From an uncultured Clostridia bacterium (GTDB lineage Bacteria; Bacillota; Clostridia; Christensenellales; CAG-314): a stretch of DNA of 36,865 bases. The position numbers were made by a program, and so were the translations under genes. How positions within the stretch are numbered: the stretch's first letter is position 1; each line of letters starts with the position of its first letter. This document shows positions 16,168 through 23,151 of this stretch, piece by piece. The stretch spans positions 1 through 36,865 of the forward strand of contig CANPXV010000013.1 in the NCBI GenBank assembly GCA_947586855.1, given 5' to 3'. The notes beneath the pieces were generated by a model. The model saw only the letters and a program-made list of their open reading frames with translations, ran no database searches and was not told the origin of the DNA.

Positions 16168-16197
16168 AATAAATGCCACTTTCCGCCGCAATATGAC
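16168..16197 (-). promoter_or_regulatory. Sigma-E-like promoter of spoIIID
   Basis: On the minus strand GTCATATT (16190-16197) matches the sigma-E -35 consensus G-K-M-ATATT. It is followed by 14 bp and CATTTATT (16168-16175), a partial match to the -10 CATACAAT. Bacillus spoIIID is transcribed by sigma-E RNA polymerase. A TATAAT on the opposite strand at the same place is not relevant to this gene. Confidence 0.6.
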
Positions 16198-16216
16198 AAA
16201 ATTTTCCCTTTTGCGC

Positions 16217-16249
16217 AAAAAAGCCTCCCGAAAATCTTCGGCAGGCTTT
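16217..16249 (-). terminator. Minus-strand terminator upstream of spoIIID
   Basis: On the minus strand AAAGCCT, an inner CCGAA/TTCGG stem and AGGCTTT form a hairpin followed by TTTT. It would stop a transcript entering from the right before the spoIIID promoter. No protein gene ends here, so the transcript it serves is unknown. Confidence 0.7.
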
Positions 16250-16365
16250 GCATTTGCGATTGTTTTGGGCGTTGCAAAAATGTTGCGTGGCGCAATCAGA
16301 TCGTATCCGCAGAGTGGTAAATTGTACCAAACCCAAACGGTGCATTATTCAGGTTGCAATCTTCT

Positions 16366-16391
16366 CCAACTTGCCCCACCGGCGAGGTGCG
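16366..16391 (+). repeat. Dispersed 26-bp repeat, copy 3
   Basis: CCAACTTGCC, CCACCGGC and GAGGTGCG, in the same order as the other copies. It lies just upstream of the structured RNA region. Confidence 0.7.
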
Positions 16392-16419
16392 TTTGGTCGG
16401 AAAGCTTTCAACTAAACAC

Positions 16420-16577
16420 CTGCAATCACGGACCTGCGCCGAGATTGCAGTCCGCCCCGGGGTGCTGTGGGCGTGGTGCGTTAAACCAATCACCACAGTG
16501 TGGTGTTGGTAGCAACCACGAGAGGGCGCAGTGGGAATTATGTGCGCCCGTACACCTTAAAATATGGGAGACCCCGG
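16420..16577 (+). ncRNA. Candidate structured RNA, 5' domain
   Basis: No convincing protein gene lies here, but helices are dense. A hairpin CTGCAATC/GATTGCAG (16420-16450) has an inner CGG/CCG. A long-range helix CCGGGGT/ACCCCGG (16457-16463 with 16571-16577) encloses two arms. The first is CGTGGT/ACCACG (16472-16477 with 16515-16520), capped by ACCAA and CACCAC paired with GTGGTG and TTGGT (16485-16510). The second is GGGCGCA/TGCGCCC (16524-16549). This is a clear three-way junction. No wobble pair fixes the strand in this half. It may be one RNA with the 3' domain or a separate element. Confidence 0.5.
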
Positions 16578-16582
16578 CGAAG

Positions 16583-16613
16583 TATAAAAAATGAAGGCAC
16601 GTGCAGTGCCTTC
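16583..16613 (-). terminator. Minus-strand terminator after DUF697 gene
   Basis: Perfect 8-bp stem GAAGGCAC/GTGCCTTC (16593-16613), followed on the minus strand by A and six T residues. It would end transcripts of ttcA and the DUF697 gene about 190 bp beyond the stop codon. On the plus strand the same hairpin would open the 3' RNA domain. Confidence 0.65.
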
Positions 16614-16840
16614 CTTAGTAGCCCGGCCAAGGCTGCGCTTGCGCCCCGTAGGGGTCGGTTGCGCAGTATAGGGTCCCCGCACAAGTTGAGGTACGAAACT
16701 TGTGTGGGAGAGGAACAACCGAGCGGCGTTGGTTCCATTCGTGCTTGCACGTATGGTAACGCCAAGCGAGAGTTGTGACGAACCGCCTTGCGTGTGGCCG
16801 GCTACACTGCCGCCTTTGCAGTGGTGCGCTTTTTGTTTTT
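16593..16840 (+). ncRNA. Candidate structured RNA, 3' domain
   Basis: A closing helix GTAGCC-(C)-GGCC with GGCCGGCTAC (16618-16628 with 16796-16805) continues as AAGG/CCTT (16629-16632 with 16786-16789). It encloses three arms: CTGCGC/GCGCAG (16633-16666) with an inner CCCC-GTA-GGGG; the 12-bp CCCGCACAAGTT/AACTTGTGTGGG (16676-16708); and CAAC/GTTG plus GGCGTTG/TAACGCC (16716-16775), capped by CCAT and CGTGC paired with GCACG and ATGG. G-U pairs in these arms close only if the RNA reads the plus strand. A possible plus terminator is CACTGC/GCAGTG with GCGTGT/GTGCGC, then TTTTTGTTTTT (16790-16840), overlapping the convergent gene. The family is not identified. Size and branching recall the raiA-motif RNA of Clostridia, which I cannot confirm. 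No convincing promoter was found. Confidence 0.6.
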
Positions 16841-17863
16841 AAGCTCCTGTTCCAGCTCGTCGCAGGCCTCCACAAGCTCTTCCTGCGTTTCGCCCACGTC
16901 TATGCCGTCCAAAATGTTTTGCAGGCGATACTCGGTAGTGAGGTACTTTATTGTCTGGTAGCCGATCACGGTGGTCAGGGTGCCGTTAGCCAGCCCCTGC
17001 ACGCTGCTGTCCACAATGGCGGCAATGGCGTTGCCAAGGATGGGTATGCCCTTGACGGCCGAGCCCATCGTCTGCACAACGCTGTGCCCGATGTTCAGTC
17101 CGCCCAGTCCGTAGGCAATCAGGGCGTTTTGCAGCACTCTGCCCACAATGCGGGCCATGCGTGCGTCGGACGGGCGAAAACCGTACAAAAACACAAGGTC
17201 TTTTATCAGTTGCAGATTGAGCACAATCACCAGCGCCGTATCCACCTTGGCCGTCTGCGATATGGCCGAGTAGGCAGCGCATTTGAGGCTGCTGCGGAAG
17301 ATCATATCCTTGGCGTTTTTCTTTACCGAGCCTTGGTACAGCTCGGTGAGGGTGTTTTTCAGCCCTTCTTCGTCGCCGGTGCGCAAAGCTATTGCCATGC
17401 GCCCCACGACTTCGCTGTCGTACCAGCCTACGCCCTCCACCTTGCCTGTCAAATCGATTATCTTGTCGGCGATGTCGTGGCGCAGTTTGCGATTGTGCCG
17501 TTGTGCCTCCTTGGCGGTGTAGGCGTTCACGTTGGTCACAAATGCGCCCGTTTTCACGATTTTTACCAGCGGCACCACAAACACTGCCACAAACACCACG
17601 ATGCACGCAGCGCCCACACCGTAGCCGACGTATTCATTCAGTTCGTACACCCGCATTGTCAAAAAGAACAGGCACACAAACAGTATCACGCCCACAAGGC
17701 TGGCGGTCATCCACAGCAGCAGCTTGGCGCCCCTCACGTTTTGGCGGCGGGTATACTTTTGCTCGTATTCGTAGATAGTCATCTTGTTTTCCGGTACGGC
17801 GTTGCCGGCCGAGTTGGTCGGTTGTTGCGCCTGCACGGGCAGATTTTCCTTTTTTTTGCTCAT
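16802..17863 (-). CDS. DUF697/YcjF-like membrane protein
   Basis: A 353-residue protein. A hydrophilic N-terminus of about 48 residues precedes two transmembrane helices (about 49-70 and 78-99). The second half (about 200-310) matches the DUF697/YcjF group, with the block TALVIVLNLQLIKDLVFLYGFRP followed by small-residue-rich helices (about 230-300) that may insert in the membrane. Family function is unknown; some members are linked to GTPase-like partners, none of which is here. The C-terminus is charged (EELEQELKNKKR type). The ribosome site AAAGGAGA precedes the start, and the gene begins 11 bases after the ttcA stop, so the two form an operon. Confidence 0.8.
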   Translation of the reverse strand: MSKKKENLPVQAQQPTNSAGNAVPENKMTIYEYEQKYTRRQNVRGAKLLLWMTASLVGVILFVCLFFLTMRVYELNEYVGYGVGAACIVVFVAVFVVPLVKIVKTGAFVTNVNAYTAKEAQRHNRKLRHDIADKIIDLTGKVEGVGWYDSEVVGRMAIALRTGDEEGLKNTLTELYQGSVKKNAKDMIFRSSLKCAAYSAISQTAKVDTALVIVLNLQLIKDLVFLYGFRPSDARMARIVGRVLQNALIAYGLGGLNIGHSVVQTMGSAVKGIPILGNAIAAIVDSSVQGLANGTLTTVIGYQTIKYLTTEYRLQNILDGIDVGETQEELVEACDELEQELKNKKRTTAKAAV

Positions 17864-17874
17864 AGATTTCTCCT

Positions 17875-18606
17875 TTAGGTGTCGCTATGCTGCGGAGGCG
17901 TCCACAGATTGTATCTTTCGGGGTGCATCAGTGCGTTGGCAAATTTTTCCTCTATGCCGGGGTGTGATTTGTTCAGATCCCGCAGCAGCTGCTTCATTGT
18001 CTCCCGCTCGGTGTGATGGTTGGCAGGGCAGCTGTTGTGCACAACGGGCAGATCCTTTGCAAAGCCAGCAATGTCCCGTTCGTCGATGTACACCATCGGG
18101 CGGACAAGGGTCACTCCGCTGCGCGACATGTAACTTACGGGTTGGAAGGTGCTCAGCCGCCCCTCGTAGAACAGACTCAGCAAAAAAGTTTCCACAACGT
18201 CGTTGCGGTGGTGTCCCAGCGCCAATTTGTTGAAGCCGCACCGAACGATCTCGCTGTTTAGCGCACCCCGCCGCATTTTGGCGCACAGGCTGCACGGGTT
18301 GGATTCCTTGCGTATGTCAAAGATTATCTGCGCAATATCCGTCTTGACAATGCGGTATTCCACGCCCAGCTGCTTGCAAAGCTCCATTACGGGTGCAAAC
18401 GACCCCTCTTCAAAGCCCATATCCACCGTGACGGCCATCAGCTCAAAGGGCAGGCCGAAGTGGCGCTGAAAGGCAGCCAGCAGACACAGCAGCGTCAGGC
18501 TGTCCTTGCCTCCCGAAACCCCCACGGCCACTTTGTCATTGGGCAAGATCATGCCGTAGTCGTTTATTGCCCGACGAAAGGGCGATAGCAGCTTGTTCAG
18601 ATCCAT
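17875..18606 (-). CDS. ttcA: tRNA 2-thiocytidine synthase TtcA
   Basis: A 243-residue PP-loop ATPase of the TtcA family, which thiolates cytidine 32 of certain tRNAs using an iron-sulfur cluster. The ATP loop is SGGKDS (31-36). Cys105 and Cys108 (PCSLCAKMRRG) and Cys193 (HNSCPANHHT) fit the three cluster-binding cysteines of E. coli TtcA. GHHRNDVVETFLL (131-143) is the conserved catalytic block. Length is somewhat short for E. coli but usual for Bacillota. The start codon follows the -10 by only six bases with no ribosome site, so the message appears leaderless. The DUF697 gene is downstream in the same operon. Confidence 0.92.
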   Translation of the reverse strand: MDLNKLLSPFRRAINDYGMILPNDKVAVGVSGGKDSLTLLCLLAAFQRHFGLPFELMAVTVDMGFEEGSFAPVMELCKQLGVEYRIVKTDIAQIIFDIRKESNPCSLCAKMRRGALNSEIVRCGFNKLALGHHRNDVVETFLLSLFYEGRLSTFQPVSYMSRSGVTLVRPMVYIDERDIAGFAKDLPVVHNSCPANHHTERETMKQLLRDLNKSHPGIEEKFANALMHPERYNLWTPPQHSDT

Positions 18607-18612
18607 AGTCTA

Positions 18613-18641
18613 ATTGTACATTGCCCAACGTTTTTTTGCAA
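18613..18641 (-). promoter_or_regulatory. Promoter of ttcA, leaderless
   Basis: On the minus strand TTGCAA (18636-18641), 17-bp spacer and TACAAT (18613-18618). The ATG begins at 18606, where transcription is expected to start. Confidence 0.8.
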
Positions 18642-18668
18642 GTTTTTTGAAAAATTATTTTTCTGTTG

Positions 18669-18697
18669 TTTACAAACCGCACAAAAAATGCTATCAT
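18669..18697 (+). promoter_or_regulatory. Promoter of the rubredoxin-rubrerythrin pair
   Basis: TTTACA (18669-18674), 17-bp spacer and TATCAT (18692-18697). An AGGAG ribosome site lies ahead of the rubredoxin start. No PerR-type box was recognised with confidence. Confidence 0.7.
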
Positions 18698-18730
18698 CTA
18701 CTTATTATCAAATAAAAAAGGAGAACTGCC

Positions 18731-18841
18731 ATGAAATGGATTTGCAATGTTTGCGGATATGTTCACGAAGGTGACACTCCTCCCGAAGTTTGCCCCCTGT
18801 GCGGAGTAGGCTCCGAGGAATTCACTCCCGAAGAGGAATAA
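18731..18841 (+). CDS. Mini rubredoxin-like protein
   Basis: A 36-residue protein consisting of one rubredoxin-like iron site: CNVCGY (Cys5, Cys8) and CPLCG (Cys21, Cys24), with an acidic tail. It would hold one Fe(Cys)4 centre and carry single electrons in the cytoplasm. At 36 residues it is shorter than classical rubredoxins (about 52) and equals the rubredoxin module of rubrerythrins. AAGGAGAA lies upstream of the ATG. It is probably cotranscribed with the reverse rubrerythrin 73 bp downstream, which suggests it supplies electrons to that peroxidase. Confidence 0.9.
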   Translation: MKWICNVCGYVHEGDTPPEVCPLCGVGSEEFTPEEE

Positions 18842-18914
18842 CCCCGCCCGCACCAAATTTTGACCTCGGCGCAGGGATACAGCGCCAAAACAACAATCAA
18901 GGAGAATCAAACTT

Positions 18915-19457
18915 ATGAAATTTGTATGTTCTGTGTGCGGCTACGTCTACGAAGGTGACGAGGCCCCCGAGAGATGCCCCCAATGCCGTGCCCCCAAGGA
19001 GAAGTTTGTCGCTCAGAGTGACGACATGACCTGGGCCAGCGAGCACGTTGTGGGTGTGGCCAAAGGCGTACCTCAGGATATCATCGACGATCTGCGCAAC
19101 AACTTCAACGGAGAGTGCAGCGAAGTGGGCATGTATCTTGCCATGAGCCGTGTCGCTTTCAGAGAGGGCTACCCCGAGATTGGGCTTTATTGGGAGAAGG
19201 CCGCCTACGAGGAGGCCGAACACGCCGCCAAATTTGCCGAACTGCTGGGCGAAGTGGTGACGGATAGCACCGCCAAAAACCTGCAAATGCGTATCGAGGC
19301 GGAAAACGGCGCCACTCTGGGCAAAACCGACCTGGCCAAGCGTGCCAAGGCGCTGGGGCTGGACGCCATCCACGACACCGTGCACGAGATGGCCCGAGAC
19401 GAAGCCCGCCACGGCAAGGCGTTTTTGGGATTGTACAACCGCTACTTCAAAAAGTAG
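18915..19457 (+). CDS. Reverse rubrerythrin
   Basis: A 180-residue non-haem iron peroxidase that removes hydrogen peroxide in anaerobes. The domain order is reversed: an N-terminal rubredoxin module (Cys5, Cys8, Cys21, Cys24) precedes the four-helix ferritin-like diiron domain. Diiron ligands are visible as Glu67, the EAAEH-type ExxH ending at His103, Glu129/Glu158 region, and ExxH ending at His166. This is the reverse rubrerythrin known from Clostridium acetobutylicum and relatives. The ribosome site AAGGAGAA is strong. It forms an operon with the upstream rubredoxin-like gene and is followed by a terminator. Confidence 0.93.
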   Translation: MKFVCSVCGYVYEGDEAPERCPQCRAPKEKFVAQSDDMTWASEHVVGVAKGVPQDIIDDLRNNFNGECSEVGMYLAMSRVAFREGYPEIGLYWEKAAYEEAEHAAKFAELLGEVVTDSTAKNLQMRIEAENGATLGKTDLAKRAKALGLDAIHDTVHEMARDEARHGKAFLGLYNRYFKK

Positions 19458-19501
19458 CCCCCATGTCGCCATTTTCGGCGACGCCAACGCATACCTATCA
19501 A

Positions 19502-19537
19502 AAAGTCGACACAATGTTTTTTGCGTCGGCTTTTTTT
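19502..19537 (+). terminator. Terminator of the rubrerythrin operon
   Basis: A 9-bp stem (AAAGTCGAC with GTCGGCTTT, one wobble) and a run of seven T residues, 45 bp past the rubrerythrin stop. Confidence 0.85.
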
Positions 19538-19546
19538 GCGCCGCCT

Positions 19547-19572
19547 CGCACCTCGCCGGTGAGGCGAGTTGG
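19547..19572 (-). repeat. Dispersed 26-bp repeat, copy 4
   Basis: Read on the minus strand: CCAACTCGCC, TCACCGGC, GAGGTGCG. Its left flank TTATCCAACTCGCC matches copy 2. Confidence 0.7.
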
Positions 19573-19706
19573 ATAAGTTTTTTACCCAATACAGCGTTTC
19601 GTTTGTGTCGGATTTTCGCAGGGGGCCCATTGCCACTCCCTCAACATTTTTCTCCCAACTTGCCGCAGCGATTTGCCGCAGGCGGGCAGTCAACGGACAA
19701 ATACGC

Positions 19707-19735
19707 TTGCAAGCGGCGACGCAATGTAGTATAAT
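19707..19735 (+). promoter_or_regulatory. Promoter of the patatin-lactamase-aro operon
   Basis: TTGCAA (19707-19712), 17-bp spacer and TATAAT (19730-19735). The ATG is 11 bases after the -10, leaving a leader of about five bases and no ribosome site. Confidence 0.85.
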
Positions 19736-19746
19736 AAAAGTATATT

Positions 19747-20553
19747 ATGAGATACAAATACGACGTCAACGGCTATCAGAATATCAAGCTCAAACATCGT
19801 GTCGGGTTGGCCTTGTCGGGCGGCGGCACACGTGGTTTGGCGCACATCGGCGTGCTCAAAGCCTTCCACGAGCAGCGCATCGGCTTCGATTGCGTTGCGG
19901 GCACGTCCATCGGGTCCTTTATCGGCTCGCTGTATTGTGCGGGCGTGGGCACCGACGCCATGATCGAGGAGGCCCGCTTGGTGCAAAAGCGAGAGCTGCT
20001 CAGCCGATTTTGGCTCAACTCCGACTCGGCCAATATCGAGCGCATTGCCAACCGCCTGTTGGTAGACAAAACCTTCGATCAGTTGGATATCCCCTTTGCC
20101 GCAGTGGCAGTGGACGTGATGACGGGCAACGAAACCGTGCTGGACAGCGGCCCCGTGGCCAAGGCGGTATCGGCCAGCTGTGCGGTGCCGGCGTTGTTCA
20201 AACCGGTGCAAATGGGCGATATGGTGTTGGTGGACGGCGGTCTGCTCAACAATATGCCTGCCGATGTGTGCCGCCAAATGGGTGCGGAGTTGGTCATCGG
20301 CGTGGATCTCAACCACAGCAGAGGCTCGGGCGCACGTTCTCGGCGGCTGCCCGATATTTTGGTGGCCACTTGGGCAATCACCACCAAAACCACCATGTAC
20401 AAGGGCCAGCAAAACAGCGATGTGGTGATAGAGCCGGAGCTGCGAGAGTTCAGCCGTGCAAGTCTGGATAACATCGATGAAATGGTGGCTGAGGGCTATC
20501 GTGCCGCTATGGAAAAAATGCCGCAAATCAAAAAATTGTTGGGTGTGAGGTAA
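19747..20553 (+). CDS. Patatin-like phospholipase
   Basis: A 268-residue patatin-family serine hydrolase, close to the RssA/YchK type, expected to release fatty acids from membrane lipids. The oxyanion loop is GGGTRG (25-30), the nucleophile elbow GTSIGS (Ser54), and the dyad Asp is in VDGGLLNNMP (Asp163). There is no signal peptide, so it acts in the cytoplasm or at the inner membrane face. Length is usual. It is the first gene of a long operon; the next start is only seven bases away. The message appears leaderless. Confidence 0.9.
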   Translation: MRYKYDVNGYQNIKLKHRVGLALSGGGTRGLAHIGVLKAFHEQRIGFDCVAGTSIGSFIGSLYCAGVGTDAMIEEARLVQKRELLSRFWLNSDSANIERIANRLLVDKTFDQLDIPFAAVAVDVMTGNETVLDSGPVAKAVSASCAVPALFKPVQMGDMVLVDGGLLNNMPADVCRQMGAELVIGVDLNHSRGSGARSRRLPDILVATWAITTKTTMYKGQQNSDVVIEPELREFSRASLDNIDEMVAEGYRAAMEKMPQIKKLLGVR

Positions 20554-20559
20554 ACCGAC

Positions 20560-21918
20560 ATGAAATCTTCTGCAAAAAAGACGCTTCTTATCATCCTTTT
20601 GTTGCTGCTTGTCGTTGCATTGGCGGCGGTGGCGGTGTTTTTGGTGCTCAAATTCAGCGTCAGGCTCACCAACATCGAGGTAAGCTACACCGGCGGCGAC
20701 GTGACCGTGGGGCAGCAGCCCGACAAAAGCAAAATTTCCGTCACGGCGGTGTACAGCGACGCTCACCGCAAAACCGTGACGGGTTGGACAGTCCAATTGG
20801 ATAGCTCCACCGCAGGCGCCAAAAAGGCTACCGTCAGCTACACCGAGGGGCTTGTCACCAAAACGGCAACCTTCGATGTGACGGTAGTTGCACCCCAAGG
20901 CGGTTCGGGCCCGGATGGCGGCAGCACGGGCACCGTTGCGGATATCCAGATACACTTTTTGGAGTTGGGCAATCAATACACGGGCGACTGCGTCTACATC
21001 AAGGCGGGCGAGACGGATATTCTCATCGACGCCGGCTCGCGCACAGGCAGTGCCTCTGCGATAAGCAGCTACATCAACAAGTACTGCACGGACGGCATCC
21101 TGGAATACGTCATTGTCACCCACGCCCATCAGGACCACATTGCGGGCTTTGTGGGCACCAACAGTGCCAAGGGCATTTTTGCCGCCTACGAGTGCCAAAA
21201 CATCATCACCTTTGCCAAAACCGACGCCACCTCGCAAGTGTACAAAAATTTTGACGCCGAGCTGCAAAAAGAAGTAGCTGCGGGCGCCAACCACTTCACT
21301 GCGCAGGAGTGCATCGACAACACCAACGGCGCACAAACCACCTACACTGTGGCCGACGGTATCACCATGGAGGTGCTGGACCAGCGCTTCTATCGAGAAA
21401 AATCCTCCGACGAAAACAACTACTCTGTCTGCGTGATGTTCACTCAGGGCGACAAGCACTATCTGTTCACGGGCGATCTGGAAAAGGACGGCGAGGAGTC
21501 CCTTGTGGCGCTCAATCCCGACCTGCCGCAGGTAGAGCTGTTCAAGGCGGGGCATCACGGTTCCTACACGGCCAGCAACGACGTGCTGCTCAAAAAGATT
21601 CGCCCCAAGGTTGTGTGCGTGTGCTGCTGTGCCGGCAACGTGGAGTACACCCAAAATCTCAACAACACATTCCCTGCGCAGGCGGCCATCAACAGGATAG
21701 CCCCCTACACCGACTGCGTGTACGTCACCACCCTCGGCCGCATAGTCCAAAGTAACGGCAAGTGGAAAAACGACGGCTACGAATCCATGAACGGCAACAT
21801 CGTGTACACCTGCAAAAACGGCGTGATAGAGGTGCACGGCTCCAACAACGACACCAAACTCAAAGACACCGAGTGGTTCAAGCAAAATCGCACAATGCCC
21901 GCCGCTTGGGCAAGTTAG
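20560..21918 (+). CDS. Anchored MBL-fold hydrolase with Ig-like domain
   Basis: A 452-residue protein. An N-terminal transmembrane anchor (about 8-31) is followed by a beta-sandwich Ig-like domain (about 36-110), a Gly/Ser linker, and a metallo-beta-lactamase domain of the ComEC C-terminal type (about 126-430). The metal motif is THAHQDH (188-193); further metal-site candidates are FTGDLEKDG and KAGHHGS. ComEC-type domains are thought to be extracellular nucleases or phosphodiesterases, so this anchored form may act on nucleic acids or phosphodiesters outside the cell. It is paralogous to the next gene, with near-identical blocks such as NNYSVC and DTEWF. GAGGT upstream serves as ribosome site. 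The substrate is not known. Confidence 0.85.
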   Translation: MKSSAKKTLLIILLLLLVVALAAVAVFLVLKFSVRLTNIEVSYTGGDVTVGQQPDKSKISVTAVYSDAHRKTVTGWTVQLDSSTAGAKKATVSYTEGLVTKTATFDVTVVAPQGGSGPDGGSTGTVADIQIHFLELGNQYTGDCVYIKAGETDILIDAGSRTGSASAISSYINKYCTDGILEYVIVTHAHQDHIAGFVGTNSAKGIFAAYECQNIITFAKTDATSQVYKNFDAELQKEVAAGANHFTAQECIDNTNGAQTTYTVADGITMEVLDQRFYREKSSDENNYSVCVMFTQGDKHYLFTGDLEKDGEESLVALNPDLPQVELFKAGHHGSYTASNDVLLKKIRPKVVCVCCCAGNVEYTQNLNNTFPAQAAINRIAPYTDCVYVTTLGRIVQSNGKWKNDGYESMNGNIVYTCKNGVIEVHGSNNDTKLKDTEWFKQNRTMPAAWAS

Positions 21919-21942
21919 GCGCAGCATAGCCATTACCAAGCG

Positions 21943-23151
21943 ATGAAATCGGACGAGCACAACATTCCCCAAACGGCTGCCATTGGCGGCAAGCGCACCC
22001 GTCTCTCTCAACGAGGGCACAGGGCGCTTTGCGTATGTATTGCCCTGTTTGCTGCGGCAGCGGTGGTCGGGGCGATATTGTTGTGCTATCGGTTGGGACT
22101 GCTGGGCGGCGTGTACGGTATCCACCGCTACAACAGTGACTATTACAACGTTGCGGATATCGCCGCCGAACAGCTTTCGGTGCATTTTTTGCAGCTATCG
22201 GACAGCAACGGCGATTGCGTCTACATCAAGGCGGGCGACACCGACGTGCTCATCGACGCCGGTGCCGAGTACGCAGGTGTGGTGGCCGCACAGCAATATA
22301 TCGACAGATTTTGCACCGACGGCGTGCTGGAATACGTCATTGTGTCCCACGGAGACAGGGATCACTACGCAGGGTTTGTGGGCAGCGCAGGTGTCAAGGG
22401 CATTTTTGACAGATACGATTGCCGCAACATCATTCAGTTTGCCCGAACCAACTCCGCAGGGGAAGATTTTTTGCAGTACTGCGCCGCACGTGACAGGGCG
22501 ATAGAGCGAGGCGCCAACTTCTACACGGCGTTGGATTGCTGCAACGGCAATCACGGCGCACAAAAAGTTTACCGCTTGTCCGACAGCGTCACAATGGAGG
22601 TGCTGTATCAGCGCTACTACGAGCAGTATTCCTCCGAGGAAAACAACTATTCGGTGTGTCTGTTGTTTCGTCAGGGCAGTTACAGCTATCTGTTTACGGG
22701 CGATTTGCAGCAGGCGGGCGAAAATGCCCTGTTGGAGAGCAATCCGCAGCTAAGCGACGTCACGCTGTACAAGGCGGCGCATCACGGTTCGGCATCTTCC
22801 TCACAGGAGGCGTTGTTGCAGCGTATCCGTCCGCAATATGTGTGCGTTTGTTGCATTGCGGGCAGCGTCGAGTACACCCAGCAAGCGGTGGGCACTTTTC
22901 CTGCGCAAAGTCTGTTGGACAGGCTTGCACCCTACACCGACAGGGTGTATGTCACCAACTATGCCCGTGTATCCCGAGACGAAAACGGGCGGGGCACCAA
23001 CGTGCAGTACAGTGCGCTCAACGGCGACATCGTGTTTGCCTGCACCGACGGCAACATATCAATGTATTTTTCTCACAGCGACAGCAAGCTGGTAGATACC
23101 GAGTGGTTCAGGGACAATCGCACCCTGCCCTCGGATTGGAGCGGCGTATGA
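21943..23151 (+). CDS. Anchored ComEC-like MBL-fold hydrolase
   Basis: A 402-residue paralogue of the preceding protein, without the Ig-like domain. A basic N-terminal tail of about 27 residues precedes one transmembrane helix (about 28-50), then the lactamase domain. The metal motif is SHGDRDH (136-141), the usual ComEC form with Asp at the second position, while the sister protein has His there. FTGDLQQAG and KAAHHGS are also conserved. It should face the outside of the membrane. The function is probably cleavage of phosphodiesters, but the substrate is unknown. No clear ribosome site was seen. Its stop overlaps the aroC start by four bases (ATGA), so translation of the aro genes is coupled to it. 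Confidence 0.85.
   Translation: MKSDEHNIPQTAAIGGKRTRLSQRGHRALCVCIALFAAAAVVGAILLCYRLGLLGGVYGIHRYNSDYYNVADIAAEQLSVHFLQLSDSNGDCVYIKAGDTDVLIDAGAEYAGVVAAQQYIDRFCTDGVLEYVIVSHGDRDHYAGFVGSAGVKGIFDRYDCRNIIQFARTNSAGEDFLQYCAARDRAIERGANFYTALDCCNGNHGAQKVYRLSDSVTMEVLYQRYYEQYSSEENNYSVCLLFRQGSYSYLFTGDLQQAGENALLESNPQLSDVTLYKAAHHGSASSSQEALLQRIRPQYVCVCCIAGSVEYTQQAVGTFPAQSLLDRLAPYTDRVYVTNYARVSRDENGRGTNVQYSALNGDIVFACTDGNISMYFSHSDSKLVDTEWFRDNRTLPSDWSGV

Noticed and set aside
16500..16778. 92-residue open frame within the RNA region
   Set aside because: No ribosome site, biased composition, and the interval is better explained by nested RNA helices.
16795..16840. Second ribosomal or tmRNA gene
   Set aside because: None of the conserved tmRNA ends, tRNA-like loops or rRNA blocks could be found here; only helices are evident.
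19690..22185. 831-residue open frame on the minus strand
   Set aside because: It lies opposite the patatin and first lactamase genes, whose motifs are clear. The open frame follows from codon bias in those genes.
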